A DNA stretch of 64,000 bases from Mucilaginibacter gotjawali (GCF_002355435.1 NZ_AP017313.1:3782001-3846000), one strand, 5' to 3'. Shown: positions 25,723 through 34,665, counted from the stretch's first letter. Translations and numbers: made by a program. The notes: a model not told the origin generated them from the letters alone.

Positions 25723-27102
25723 ATTTAATATCTCTTTTATATCGGCTATAATCTTATTAGCTAAGTTATTCGCCACTGTTTCTGAATTACCTTCAGAGTA
25801 GATCCGGATAATAGGCTCTGTATTTGACCTCCGCAAATGTACCCATTCTTTATCAAATTCTATTTTCAAGCCGTCAATAGTGCTGTATGGTTGTTTTTTG
25901 TATTTGTCTTCCACTTTTAGCAGCAGGGCATCAATATCCATGTCAGGTGTGAGGGTGATCTTGTTTTTGGAAATGAAATATCCCGGGTAGGTGCTTCTTA
26001 AATTTGAAACAGATCTGCCAAACTTTGCCAGGTGGGTAAGAAATAAGGCAATACCAACAAGCGCGTCCCGGCCATAATGTAATTCAGGATAGATCACTCC
26101 CCCATTACCTTCGCCGCCAATAATGGCATTCACTTCCTTCATTTTAGTAACCACATTCACTTCGCCTACCGCTGCAGCATGGTATTCACAACCCGCTTTT
26201 TCGGTAACATCGCGCAACGCGCGGGTGGATGACAAGTTGGATACCGTATTGCCAGGGGTATGCTTTAATACGTAATCAGCAACGGCAACCAGCGTATATT
26301 CCTCGCCAAACATATTGCCATCCTCGCAAACAAAACAAAGGCGGTCAACGTCTGGGTCGACCGCTATACCCAGATCGGCCCTCTTTTGCAGCACCTCTTT
26401 TGATAGCGCGGTAAGGTTTTCGGGCAAAGGCTCCGGGTTATGCGGAAAAATACCATCAGGTTCGCAAAACAGTTCATAAACGGTTTTAACACCCAAAGCC
26501 TTTAATAAAGCCGGAACAAATATCCCACCGGTTGAGTTAACGCAATCAATAACAATTTTAAAGTCAGCTTTTGCAATGGCTTCAACATCAACCAGCGGCA
26601 AAGCAAGGATCTGATCGATATGCTCTTTAAGATAATTTTTATCAGTATAAACCTTTCCAAGGTCGTTTACTTCAGCGTATTTAAAATCACTGTTTTCGGC
26701 AATTTCAAGTACCGCTTTGCCTTCCGCATCATTTATAAATTCGCCATCAGCATTCAAAAGCTTAAGCGCGTTCCATTGTTTTGGATTATGGCTGGCAGTT
26801 AAAATAATGCCGCCTGCAGCTTTTTCTGCCGGTACAGCTATTTCAACGGTTGGTGTGGTTGAAAGGCCAAGGTCAATAACATCTATTCCTAAACCCTGTA
26901 AAGTGCCTATCACCAGGTTGTTTACCATGTCGCCCGAAATGCGGGCATCGCGGCCAAGAACAATTTTTTTTATACCTGTTTTGTTTATAGCCCAGGTGCC
27001 ATAAGCCGAAGTAAATTTCACAATATCCAACGGGGTTAAGCCTTCACCCACTGTACCACCGATGGTACCCCTAATGCCCGAGATTGATTTAATTAATGTC
27101 AA
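25720..27102 (-). CDS. glmM: Phosphoglucosamine mutase
   Basis: GlmM turns glucosamine-6-phosphate into glucosamine-1-phosphate for peptidoglycan and lipopolysaccharide precursors. The 460-residue product has the phosphoserine loop LTASHNPKQWNAL (Ser near 104), the magnesium site DPDVDRLCFV near 250, the sugar loop GGEGNGGVIYPEL near 330 and the phosphate loop LRRSNTEPIIRIYSE near 430. The family N-terminus TLIKSISGIRGTIGG is complete only if translation starts at TTG 27102; no in-frame ATG precedes it. A -7 box lies just upstream. Confidence 0.93.
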   Translation of the reverse strand: MTLIKSISGIRGTIGGTVGEGLTPLDIVKFTSAYGTWAINKTGIKKIVLGRDARISGDMVNNLVIGTLQGLGIDVIDLGLSTTPTVEIAVPAEKAAGGIILTASHNPKQWNALKLLNADGEFINDAEGKAVLEIAENSDFKYAEVNDLGKVYTDKNYLKEHIDQILALPLVDVEAIAKADFKIVIDCVNSTGGIFVPALLKALGVKTVYELFCEPDGIFPHNPEPLPENLTALSKEVLQKRADLGIAVDPDVDRLCFVCEDGNMFGEEYTLVAVADYVLKHTPGNTVSNLSSTRALRDVTEKAGCEYHAAAVGEVNVVTKMKEVNAIIGGEGNGGVIYPELHYGRDALVGIALFLTHLAKFGRSVSNLRSTYPGYFISKNKITLTPDMDIDALLLKVEDKYKKQPYSTIDGLKIEFDKEWVHLRRSNTEPIIRIYSEGNSETVANNLANKIIADIKEILN

Positions 27103-27122
27103 AGCGTAAATGTTTTATACCG

Positions 27123-27130
27123 CAAAAATA
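27123..27130 (-). promoter_or_regulatory. Promoter -7 box for glmM
   Basis: TATTTTTG on the minus strand matches TAnnTTTG, 20 bases before the TTG start. A TTG lies 17 bases further upstream. Its position supports the TTG start. Confidence 0.45.
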
Positions 27131-27286
27131 AAAATATTTAACCGAAGCAACATATAAGTTGCATTGTTTTAGGCCGCTATTTATTATTTATATTTGGCGC
27201 TGTTTAATGTATATTTTCTTTTTTTCTGTTACTTACAACGTTTTGACACCAGCATAGCTGATTGTTTAAAAAATATTAAAAAAACA

Positions 27287-27859
27287 ATGCCTGATTTTCT
27301 TTTGCAGCTTGACCGGCATTTATTTTATTTCATTAACCACGACCTGGCAAACCCTTTTTTCGATTGGATAATGCCATGGCTGCGCAATCCTCCAACCTGG
27401 ATACCGCTTTATATTTTCATTATTGCATTTTGTATATGGAAGTATAAAAAAACCGGTCTTATCATTGTCGTCTTAATGGCGCTGTCGGCAGGATTTGCCG
27501 ACTTTACCAGCGCCCGCATAGTTAAGCCGCTTGTGCACCGGCTTCGCCCCTGCCAGGATCCGATTGTATCAAAAACCGATATCTTGCGGGTACCTTGTGG
27601 CACGGGCCTCAGCTTCCCTTCTACCCATGCCACAGACCATTTCGCAATGGCATTTTTTATTATCTTGTTGTTTTGTAAAAAATGGCGATGGATTTGGTTT
27701 TGGGGAATTTTATGGGCTGGCTTAATATCGTTTGCCCAGGTGTACGTGGGCGTGCACTTCCCTATAGATGTTTTTTGCGGGGCTATTTATGGAGCGTTCG
27801 TGGGATGGCTTTTTGCAATGTTGTTTAAGAAATTGCAGCCAGATTTCAACCTGTTATAA
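27287..27859 (+). CDS. PAP2-family membrane phosphatase
   Basis: A 190-residue integral membrane protein with about five helices and the three phosphatase motifs: KPLVHRLRPCQDP (KxxxxxxRP-like), SFPSTHATDHF (PSxH) and VYVGVHFPIDVFCG (HxxxD-like). Such enzymes dephosphorylate undecaprenyl pyrophosphate or phosphatidylglycerol phosphate; the substrate is not determined. The ATG at 27287 gives the normal N-terminus (LLQLDRHLFYFINHDLANPF). It is convergent with the MarR gene. Confidence 0.9.
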   Translation: MPDFLLQLDRHLFYFINHDLANPFFDWIMPWLRNPPTWIPLYIFIIAFCIWKYKKTGLIIVVLMALSAGFADFTSARIVKPLVHRLRPCQDPIVSKTDILRVPCGTGLSFPSTHATDHFAMAFFIILLFCKKWRWIWFWGILWAGLISFAQVYVGVHFPIDVFCGAIYGAFVGWLFAMLFKKLQPDFNLL

Positions 27860-27915
27860 TTCTATCACCCGAAATAAAAAGTCGTAATTCGTAATTCTAA
27901 ATTCGTAAATCACCA

Positions 27916-28365
27916 TCATCCTCTTAATTTATCCAGCAAATCGCTTAAATGGGTAGCTTCTTCTTCGGTAAGGTTTTTTTGCAGGTAATCCTTCGCTTTG
28001 AATTCTTCGTCCATCGTATTCAAGATTTCGAGCCCGGTATCGCTTATACGTATATCAACTGCACGGCGATCCTTATTATTGGTACAGCGCGATACAAAGC
28101 CTTTTTGAACCAGCCGATCAACAATACGCGATGCATCCGACATCTTATCAATCATGCGCTCCTTTAATAAATTTATGGTAGCGGGGTTTGGGTATTGCCC
28201 GCGAAGAATCCTCAATATATTAAATTGCTGTTGTGTAAGGTTATGCTTTTCGAATTTACAGCGAAATAAATTGCTCAACCAGCCTTCTGTATAGGCTATA
28301 TTGATAACCAGTTTATGGTAGTTATCTTCAAATTTGTTGCTTTGTATTTCGTCGTCTATCTTCAT
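27916..28365 (-). CDS. MarR-family transcriptional regulator
   Basis: A 149-residue winged-helix protein. The helix-turn-helix is at about 48-85 (LTQQQFNILRILRG, TINLLKERMIDKMSDASRIV) and the wing at about 86-105 (LVQKGFVSRCTNNKDRRAVD, with the conserved DxRxxx). N- and C-terminal helices form the dimer. Targets and ligand unknown. It sits just downstream on the same strand from DUF5522 and the exonuclease gene, with 29 bases between. Confidence 0.92.
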   Translation of the reverse strand: MKIDDEIQSNKFEDNYHKLVINIAYTEGWLSNLFRCKFEKHNLTQQQFNILRILRGQYPNPATINLLKERMIDKMSDASRIVDRLVQKGFVSRCTNNKDRRAVDIRISDTGLEILNTMDEEFKAKDYLQKNLTEEEATHLSDLLDKLRG

Positions 28366-28394
28366 AACATATAGCCCCTATACTGCAAATATCT

Positions 28395-28556
28395 TTATTT
28401 ATTTTTAACATTTTTAGATTGCACTGTTTTTCCATAATCCCACGGACAGTGCAGGCATTTGTTTTTGCAGCAATATCCGCGCTTTAAATGGTATTCGCGT
28501 GTAAAAACAAAGTTACCATCGGCGTTTATATAAAAATCAACATTTTCAACCAGCAT
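28395..28556 (-). CDS. DUF5522-type cysteine-rich small protein
   Basis: A 53-residue gene. The product begins MLVENVDFYINADGNFVFT and has the conserved block EYHLKRGYCCKNKCLHCPW with four Cys (CC-x3-C-x2-C), likely a metal or cluster site. From memory this is the DUF5522 pattern (DFY...G..VFT..YHLKRG.CC...C.HCP.). The start is three bases after the stop of the exonuclease gene, so the two are coupled. Function unknown; the partner suggests nucleic-acid metabolism. Confidence 0.85.
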   Translation of the reverse strand: MLVENVDFYINADGNFVFTREYHLKRGYCCKNKCLHCPWDYGKTVQSKNVKNK

Positions 28557-28558
28557 TG

Positions 28559-29497
28559 CTATAATAGTTTCACAAAAATATCATTTCCGAATTGCTTTTT
28601 TAAATATTGGCCGTTACCGTGTAAGGTCCATATTTGTTGCGGATCGGTTTGTTTAATTGTTAAAAGGATGTCATTCCAATCCACATGATCCGAAATAAAT
28701 AAGGTATCCTGCTCATTTGCCTGCAGGTTTTTCCAACCTGAGGCAAATAAACGTTTTACACCTGTGGCACGTATATAGGCATCAAAGGTAAAGGGTGGTA
28801 CTATATATACAAATTCTTCCTGGTTCTTCATCAGTTTTCGGCTGTAATGCTCACATTTACCCGGCGGAAAGCCCATTTTCTCATAAATCGCATTAATGGG
28901 TGCAATCTTATAGTGTACCAATATCTTTTTTTGAGGCGCATATTGATTGATCATGCTGATCAGCCGCTGGCTTTTGCCAAGCCCATAGGCCCCCAAAAGG
29001 ATATTTATTTTGATCTCATTAAGTTTTTTTATTTCGCTAACAGGATCGGGGTGTGTTATTTCAGGGTTTGCAAAGGTGCTTTCAGTGATTAAAACATCGG
29101 TTTTTACCCATTCAAGCGGCTCGCAGGTATTATCGGGCTGTAGTTTGTAATCGCCGGTATATAAATATTTAACCCCTTCATACTCCATTAAAACCTGTGC
29201 CGAGCCAAGCATATGCCCTGCCGGCACCAGCGTAATTTTGACATTGCCGACAAAGAATGACTGGTCATAAGCAATGATATGGCTTTTAACAGCGGCATTT
29301 TTACCATAACGTAGCTGCATAAAACCATAAGTAGCCGCCGTGCAGTACACCATATGATTATTGCTTTTAGCATGATCGGCATGGGCATGCGAAATAACAG
29401 CATTTTTTACCGGCAAAATCGGATCGATATAAAAATCACCGTATTTGCAGTAAAGGCCGTTTGTATCGAAATAAACAAAATCTTCCCTTATGTTCAT
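28559..29497 (-). CDS. Metallo-beta-lactamase-fold exonuclease
   Basis: A 312-residue protein of the MBL/beta-CASP-related group often annotated as ligase-associated or mRNA 3-prime-end-processing exonuclease. Metal ligands are AVISHAHADHAKS (HxHxDH), VPAGHMLGSAQVL and LYTGDYKLQ. The C-terminal part lacks the full beta-CASP motif set but ends WTLHGNG, the usual last His. No DNA ligase or helicase lies next to it, unlike the classical ligase-associated cluster. It is cotranscribed with DUF5522. Confidence 0.88.
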   Translation of the reverse strand: MNIREDFVYFDTNGLYCKYGDFYIDPILPVKNAVISHAHADHAKSNNHMVYCTAATYGFMQLRYGKNAAVKSHIIAYDQSFFVGNVKITLVPAGHMLGSAQVLMEYEGVKYLYTGDYKLQPDNTCEPLEWVKTDVLITESTFANPEITHPDPVSEIKKLNEIKINILLGAYGLGKSQRLISMINQYAPQKKILVHYKIAPINAIYEKMGFPPGKCEHYSRKLMKNQEEFVYIVPPFTFDAYIRATGVKRLFASGWKNLQANEQDTLFISDHVDWNDILLTIKQTDPQQIWTLHGNGQYLKKQFGNDIFVKLL

Positions 29498-29629
29498 TGG
29501 TTCATTAGTTCATTAGTTCATTAGTGGACATTGTTTATTTATCAGGGTGATTAAAGGGAGTTTCAAATTAACAGAGGAGCCAGCCAATACGTAAAACCAA
29601 TGAACCATTGAACTAATGAACCAATGAAC
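29492..29629. repeat. Inverted word repeat (ttcattggttcattagttca)
   Basis: The left run ttcattggttcattagttc (from 29492) and the right run accaatgaaccattgaacta (to 29629) are inverse copies around a loop of about 70 bases. The left end covers the exonuclease start codon. The right end supplies the last codons and TAG stop of coaE. Confidence 0.7.
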
Positions 29630-30206
29630 AAATTTTTTCATGCAACGCCAAAACCTGGGGTATTACTAACTCGCTACCGTCGTTCTTTATTACAAAGTCG
29701 GCTAATCCGGATTTCTCTTCTTCGGAGAACTGGTAGCTTTCGCGTTTTTTAATTTCTTCGCGGGTAAGCCCGTCCCTTTTTATCACACGTTCTACCCTGC
29801 TTTCAAATGGAGCCTGTACCATGATATTATAGTCGCACATTTTAAACGATGCACTTTCAAATAATAGGGCTGCTTCCTTCAAAACATAAGGCACATTGCT
29901 AATTGTTTTAACCCATGCATCAAAAGCCCTGAAAGTTGCGGGGTGAACAATAGCATTTAACCTGGCCAACTGCTTGTCATTATTAAAAACAATAGCTGCA
30001 ATATGTTTACGGTTTAAAGTTCCATCGCTAAAATAGGACTCATTACCAAAAGCCGCCTTAATTTCAGTTATCAGTTGCTGATCGGCCACCATTACTCTTT
30101 TGGCCGCATCATCTGCATAAAAAACGGGAATGCCCAAAATTTCAAAAATTTTGCTTACTGTGGTCTTTCCGCTGCCGATGTTGCCTGTTATGCCGATTTT
30201 GAGCAT
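29613..30206 (-). CDS. coaE: Dephospho-CoA kinase
   Basis: CoaE phosphorylates dephospho-CoA, the last step of coenzyme A synthesis. The 197-residue product has the P-loop ITGNIGSGKTTVSKIFE (residues about 5-21), the lid/substrate segment PVFYADDAAKRVM, HPATFRAF and KEAALLFES. The end EKICSLVH is partly encoded by the inverted word repeat that also gives the stop. The ATG overlaps the stop of the YbbR gene by one base. Confidence 0.95.
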   Translation of the reverse strand: MLKIGITGNIGSGKTTVSKIFEILGIPVFYADDAAKRVMVADQQLITEIKAAFGNESYFSDGTLNRKHIAAIVFNNDKQLARLNAIVHPATFRAFDAWVKTISNVPYVLKEAALLFESASFKMCDYNIMVQAPFESRVERVIKRDGLTREEIKKRESYQFSEEEKSGLADFVIKNDGSELVIPQVLALHEKICSLVH

Positions 30207-31153
30207 TATTCCTTGACGATAAAATCAATATTCCGTGGTTCGATCTTTATGATATGGCAGTAATCCGGGATCTTTGAAAACACTACAGGTAATGTCTTAT
30301 AGCCGTTTTTTTTCCAGAGATCAAGGTCCGCTGTCGCTTCAAAAAAATCCTCGTCAACTTCTGCGTACCTGCTTAATGAAGTTGTAAAAGTTACCTTAAC
30401 TTTTTGAGGAAATATCTTCACCTCGCCTATATTCCGGCCGTTTAAAACCCTAACGGGTATCTCCAAAACCTTTTCGGTGAATTCATCAACAGGGATACTG
30501 GCTTGTATGTTTTTGGGGTATAAGCTCAAATTCCCTTCTTTAACCGGTTGCATGTTTATACGGGTAACAACACTTTCATCAATGCTGTCCAACTTTAAAG
30601 TATCCGTATTCCATGATGTTATTTTATCGATAACACTCGCCGGGCCGTTGATGATCACATAAGCCGGGTTAAGGGTGACCGGCCCTGATTGAAAAAACTG
30701 GCGCTGGTATCTTACCGCACTTATCAAATGCACCGGTACCCTTTTCTCCTTCCTGTTAGAAAAATCAAAATAAAGCGTATCAGGATTAAAAGCGATTATT
30801 TGCTGGTCACTTTCCCTTTTACTGTTGATCTGGTCTTTCTGCGAGCTTAACACCACATAGCTTTTACTCTCCAGTGTGTGAAGGTCAATGGTAATGGCTT
30901 TATAGGCGGAGTTCATTTTTGAAAACAGCATATCCCAACCTGTGCCATTGATGGTAACATTAACCGTATCGGACTGCAGCGGCCTGAATGCGCGTTTTTG
31001 AGGGGTATTCCTGAATTCCAGCACCTCTTTTACCACGTAAGGCTTGGGGTTTGACAAAACAGTTATTATCCATGCAGCAAAAGCCAATACCAGGCATGTA
31101 AAAAATGCCGATAATCTTCTTCGCTCTGTTACAGATAATTTTATTATTGCCAT
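30206..31153 (-). CDS. YbbR-like (CdaR-type) domain protein
   Basis: A 315-residue protein with one N-terminal membrane helix (about 12-30, LSAFFTCLVLAFAAWIITVL) and repeated beta-rich YbbR-like segments (for example LEIPVRVLNGRNIGEVKIFPQKV). In Firmicutes such proteins (CdaR) regulate the diadenylate cyclase CdaA; no cyclase gene is next to it here. It sits in the nusB-DUF1573-yajC-ybbR-coaE run, overlapping coaE by one base. Confidence 0.82.
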   Translation of the reverse strand: MAIIKLSVTERRRLSAFFTCLVLAFAAWIITVLSNPKPYVVKEVLEFRNTPQKRAFRPLQSDTVNVTINGTGWDMLFSKMNSAYKAITIDLHTLESKSYVVLSSQKDQINSKRESDQQIIAFNPDTLYFDFSNRKEKRVPVHLISAVRYQRQFFQSGPVTLNPAYVIINGPASVIDKITSWNTDTLKLDSIDESVVTRINMQPVKEGNLSLYPKNIQASIPVDEFTEKVLEIPVRVLNGRNIGEVKIFPQKVKVTFTTSLSRYAEVDEDFFEATADLDLWKKNGYKTLPVVFSKIPDYCHIIKIEPRNIDFIVKE

Positions 31154-31159
31154 TTTTTA

Positions 31160-31235
31160 GGGTAAAAAGTAAAAGGTGAAAGGTGAAAGGTTAACAGCGT
31201 TCAAACCTTTTGCCTTTCACCTTTCTCCTTTAACC
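31160..31235. repeat. Inverted word repeat (aaaggtgaaaggtgaaagg)
   Basis: The left run taaaaggtgaaaggtgaaagg (from about 31168) and the right run ccttttgcctttcaccttt (from 31206) are inverses with a 15-base loop. It separates yajC from the YbbR gene and may form a hairpin in their shared transcript. Confidence 0.65.
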
Positions 31236-31239
31236 TAAA

Positions 31240-31563
31240 TCAGGATTTAGTAACAACCGGCGGTGCATTTAATGCTCTCGATGCCTCCAAAGATATCGCA
31301 GATTTATCAAAGCGAATCTTTCCGTTATCAATTTCTATCAAAAAAGTGGTATCGTTAATTTCCAGTATCCGGCCATGGATTCCCGCAGTGGTTACCACCT
31401 TATCGCCCTTTTTCAATTCAGTTACAAATTTCTTCTGGTCTTTTGATTTTTTTACCTGAGGCCGGATCATAAAGAAATAAAACACCAGTGCGATCAATCC
31501 AAAAACAATTATTTGTTGTGTTCCAAAACCGCCTGCGGCCTGTAATAAAATAGTAGCTATCAT
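31240..31563 (-). CDS. yajC: Preprotein translocase subunit YajC
   Basis: A 107-residue small membrane protein that associates with SecDF-SecYEG. One helix at about 17-36 (QIIVFGLIALVFYFFMI) is followed by the signature RPQVKKSKDQKKFVTELKKG and a small beta domain (DKVVTTAGIHGRILEINDTT). It lies 15 bases after DUF1573, far from secDF, as is common. Confidence 0.94.
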   Translation of the reverse strand: MIATILLQAAGGFGTQQIIVFGLIALVFYFFMIRPQVKKSKDQKKFVTELKKGDKVVTTAGIHGRILEINDTTFLIEIDNGKIRFDKSAISLEASRALNAPPVVTKS

Positions 31564-31578
31564 TTTTTTATATTATTT

Positions 31579-31995
31579 TTAATTTACAAGTACTTCGCCA
31601 ATTAAATGCACCACGTTTTGCGCGGGAACTGTGTTGGCTGTTATCGTGATCATTTTATCCTGGAGACCCATTTTACCCTTACTGTCAAACCTAACGTGAA
31701 TGGTACCGCTTTCTCCCGGTTTGATGGGGGCGCTGGGCCAGGTGGGCTTGGTGCATCCGCACGAAGCATAACCATCCGTTATGATCAATGGCGAACTCCC
31801 GGTATTGGTGAATTTAAAATCGTAGGTAACAATATCCGCCACCTTGATCTTGCCAAAATCATGTGTTTGCTTTTCAAACTTCATCACAGGGGCATTCCCT
31901 GCATTGCCGGTAGTACTGGCCGATGATTTTTCGACGTGATTACAGGCCGAAAACAATATTACGGCCGACATTAAGCTAAAAAAAAGATTCTTCAT
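31579..31995 (-). CDS. DUF1573 lipoprotein
   Basis: A 138-residue protein with a lipoprotein signal (LMSAVILFSAC, lipobox FSAC, Cys 18). The Ig-like DUF1573 domain follows: KFEKQTHDFGKIKVADIVTY, FTNTGSSPLIITDGYASCGC and TKPTWPSAPIKPGESGTI. It is probably in the periplasm or outer membrane. Function unknown. It starts five bases after nusB. Confidence 0.88.
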   Translation of the reverse strand: MKNLFFSLMSAVILFSACNHVEKSSASTTGNAGNAPVMKFEKQTHDFGKIKVADIVTYDFKFTNTGSSPLIITDGYASCGCTKPTWPSAPIKPGESGTIHVRFDSKGKMGLQDKMITITANTVPAQNVVHLIGEVLVN

Positions 31996-32000
31996 TGTTG

Positions 32001-32948
32001 CTATTCAATTAATCCCCTGCCTATTTTATTTATTTTATTTTGAGTTTTTAATTCGGATAAAATCTTGTCTAAGATACCGTTAATAAACGAATTACTTTTC
32101 GGTGTACTAAACTCCTTCGAGATCTCCAGGTACTCATTTATAGTAACTTTTACCGGTATCGACGAAAAATTCATAAATTCTGCCAGCGCCATTTTCATCA
32201 GCAAAGTATCTATCATGGCTATCCTGTCGGGCTCCCAGTTTTGCGTTTTATTAGTGATCAACAGCTGGTATTCGTCGTTATGCCTGATAGTTTCCTCAAA
32301 AAGGTTTACTATAAACTCCCGGTCTTCTTCCCAATCGCCGGTAACTTCGGCCAGTTTATTTTGCTCATCAATGTCAAAAGCAAAGTTTTTAAAGGTTTTT
32401 GCAATTAAGGCCTGTAAAACATCTTTATCAACCGGCCAAAAAATAAACATATCCTCAAAAACCTGCTCGGCTAATGACGATTTTAAGATCACTTTTTTGA
32501 AGATGAATTTGATGATGTCTTTGTCAGAATGCAGCGTGTCACCTGTTTTTTTCAGGTACTCTTTGTATTCTTCGGAGTTTTTCAGCACAATAAACAACGA
32601 CTTAATTAACTCAGGCTCAAAATCCCAGGCAATCTTATACTTTTTTAACGCTGTTAAAAACTCTTTATTTTTTTGGAGGGAAAGAATAAACCTGTTACTT
32701 AATATTTTAACATCTGCATTAAGGTCTTCGGCTGTAGGGAGGTGTTTATTTGCCCTTTCTTCAGCGTCTGTTGATGCATAGGCTGTGACTTCAGAAATTA
32801 ATGACAGCATCCAGATATACATTTCATATACCTTATCAATGCTTTGTAATAGGTTTTTTTCGTGTTGTTTTAAATCTCCGCTATGCGACTGGCTATAGGC
32901 ATATAATGATTGTAAAACTTTTACCCTGAGGTGTCTGCGATTTAACAT
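32001..32948 (-). CDS. nusB: Transcription antitermination factor NusB (long Bacteroidota form)
   Basis: A 315-residue NusB, about twice the E. coli length. It begins NRRHLRVKVLQSLYAYSQS, has a long helical middle and ends with the RNA-binding NusB fold (DRIAMIDTLLMKMALAEFM, VTINEYLEISKEFSTPKS, NSFINGILDKI). NusB with S10 binds boxA in rRNA leaders to prevent early termination. It heads a tight run with DUF1573, yajC, the YbbR gene and coaE. Confidence 0.93.
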   Translation of the reverse strand: MLNRRHLRVKVLQSLYAYSQSHSGDLKQHEKNLLQSIDKVYEMYIWMLSLISEVTAYASTDAEERANKHLPTAEDLNADVKILSNRFILSLQKNKEFLTALKKYKIAWDFEPELIKSLFIVLKNSEEYKEYLKKTGDTLHSDKDIIKFIFKKVILKSSLAEQVFEDMFIFWPVDKDVLQALIAKTFKNFAFDIDEQNKLAEVTGDWEEDREFIVNLFEETIRHNDEYQLLITNKTQNWEPDRIAMIDTLLMKMALAEFMNFSSIPVKVTINEYLEISKEFSTPKSNSFINGILDKILSELKTQNKINKIGRGLIE

Positions 32949-32998
32949 GTTGTAAGAACGATTTAGCCCGGCCCAATCATGGGCACAGGTATTATTAA

Positions 32999-34084
32999 TT
33001 AATAGGTTGATTTAACTTTTTTGATATCTGCAATTCTTTTTTCAGCAATTTTATTTGCTGCTTCAGTAGTTGAAATGTTTTCGGCTTTTGAAAGCTTTAA
33101 AACATTCCGGGTAGCTTCATATATATTTTCCGTTAGCTGCATGGTACGCTTCTTGCTAAAACCCATTAATTCTGAGTAACAATTTATTATTCCGCCGGCA
33201 TTGATCACATAATCAGGGGCAAACAAAACACCTCTGTCCAATAACATCCGGCCATGCACCGTTTCATCCTGCAATTGGTTGTTTGCCGATCCGGCAATGA
33301 TATTACATTTTAATTTTTTTATTGTTTCACTATTTATCGTAGCCCCTAAAGCACAGGGCGCATAAATATCTGCATCAATATCAAAAATTGAATTGTTGGA
33401 TACCGCCTGGGCGCCATATTTTTTTGCGATCTGCCCTACCGCGTCCTCATTTATATCACTCGCATAAACCTTCGCGTTTTCGTCCCGCAGCAGTTTAATC
33501 AATTTTTCACCGACGTGGCCCGTACCCTGTACTATAATTGACTTGCCGGTTAAACTATCATTACCGTAATATTCCTTTACACAAGCTTTTATGCCCATAA
33601 AAACGCCTAAAGCAGTGATGGGTGAAGGATCACCGCTCCCGCCGATGGTTTCTGGCACGCCGGTAACATACTGTGTTTCCATCCGGATATATTCCATATC
33701 CCTTGGGTTGGTGCCCACATCTTCGGCGGTTATAAATTCGCCGTTCAGGTTTTTTATAAAACGCCCGAATTTACGCAGCAATGCTTCAGATTTATCCTTA
33801 TGAGAATCGCCAATGATGACAGCTTTTCCACCGCCCAGGTTAAGCCCTGCAATGGATGATTTATAGGTCATCGCTTTGGATAACCTCAAAACGTCTTGCA
33901 AAGCGTCCTTTTCAGTTTTATATGCCCACATACGTGTTCCGCCAAGCGCAGGCCCAAGCGTGGTATCATGAATCGCTATAATCGCCCGCAGACCTGTTTC
34001 AGGGTCGCTGCAATAAACGATCTTTTTGTGACCGTATGCCTCAAGCTGGCTAAATATTGAATCTTCGGATATAGATGCAGGCAT
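32999..34084 (-). CDS. Leucine dehydrogenase (Glu/Leu/Phe/Val dehydrogenase family)
   Basis: A 361-residue NAD enzyme that deaminates branched-chain amino acids. The N-terminal domain has GGTRMWAYKTEKDALQDVLR and the catalytic Lys in GLNLGGGKAVIIGD. The Rossmann domain has IIVQGTGHVGEKLIKLL near 185. INAGGIINCYSEL is conserved. Length fits leucine dehydrogenase better than glutamate dehydrogenase. ATG at 34084 is preferred over a TTG three bases earlier. A strong promoter lies about 36 bases upstream. Confidence 0.92.
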   Translation of the reverse strand: MPASISEDSIFSQLEAYGHKKIVYCSDPETGLRAIIAIHDTTLGPALGGTRMWAYKTEKDALQDVLRLSKAMTYKSSIAGLNLGGGKAVIIGDSHKDKSEALLRKFGRFIKNLNGEFITAEDVGTNPRDMEYIRMETQYVTGVPETIGGSGDPSPITALGVFMGIKACVKEYYGNDSLTGKSIIVQGTGHVGEKLIKLLRDENAKVYASDINEDAVGQIAKKYGAQAVSNNSIFDIDADIYAPCALGATINSETIKKLKCNIIAGSANNQLQDETVHGRMLLDRGVLFAPDYVINAGGIINCYSELMGFSKKRTMQLTENIYEATRNVLKLSKAENISTTEAANKIAEKRIADIKKVKSTY

Positions 34085-34119
34085 CAAATATGAAAAATAT
34101 GTTTGTTCCGGGTATCCGA

Positions 34120-34149
34120 CAAAAGTATGTGTTTTTTTTATAGCGACAA
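34120..34149 (-). promoter_or_regulatory. Promoter of the leucine dehydrogenase gene
   Basis: On the minus strand a TTTG near 34149 is followed by 19 bases and TACTTTTG (34127-34120). This is among the clearest -33/-7 pairs of the window. The leader would be about 28 bases. Confidence 0.7.
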
Positions 34150-34254
34150 AGAGAATTGTTTTTTATGACGAGGGCGGCACTATGGAAGGATAAAAATGTT
34201 CAAAGAAAAAACGGTTTCAGGTTATTGATAATGATAAAGTTTAATTAGAGCCTC

Positions 34255-34665
34255 TTATATAGTTCGGATGATTTCCAAAAATCTGTCTATCGTGATAGCT
34301 GTAAGGGATGGAAAAGGGATTTTTTGTAAAACATCAAAATGTTTATCTTCTGTAATAATGTAATCAGCCTTTCCGGCTATAGCACAATCACAGTATTTAT
34401 TATCGTCAGCGTCGGCGCTGATTAACTGCCATTGATAATGAGGATAAGTATAGTGCACGTTTGCTAATTCTGTTAATAGCGTTATTAGTGTATGAGCTGT
34501 AACAACGCCATATTTATCTTGTATTATCTCTTCGTATTCGAGTATAATATCAACGCTTACTGCAAGATGGAATTTACCTGATATTAAAGATTTATAAATT
34601 TCATGATATGGTGAGCGGGAGGTCAAACACATCACGAAGATATTACAGTCAATTACAACGGTCAT
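34255..34665 (-). CDS. PIN-domain ribonuclease toxin
   Basis: A 136-residue PIN-domain protein of the putative toxin-antitoxin PIN family. The acidic metal-binding residues appear in order: VVIDCNIFVMCL (Asp 5), ILEYEEIIQDKYG (Glu near 45) and DADDNKYCDCAIAGKADYII (Asp cluster near 87-98). PIN toxins of VapBC type cut RNA. It starts three bases after the small gene at 34669-34881, its likely antitoxin. Confidence 0.87.
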   Translation of the reverse strand: MTVVIDCNIFVMCLTSRSPYHEIYKSLISGKFHLAVSVDIILEYEEIIQDKYGVVTAHTLITLLTELANVHYTYPHYQWQLISADADDNKYCDCAIAGKADYIITEDKHFDVLQKIPFPSLTAITIDRFLEIIRTI

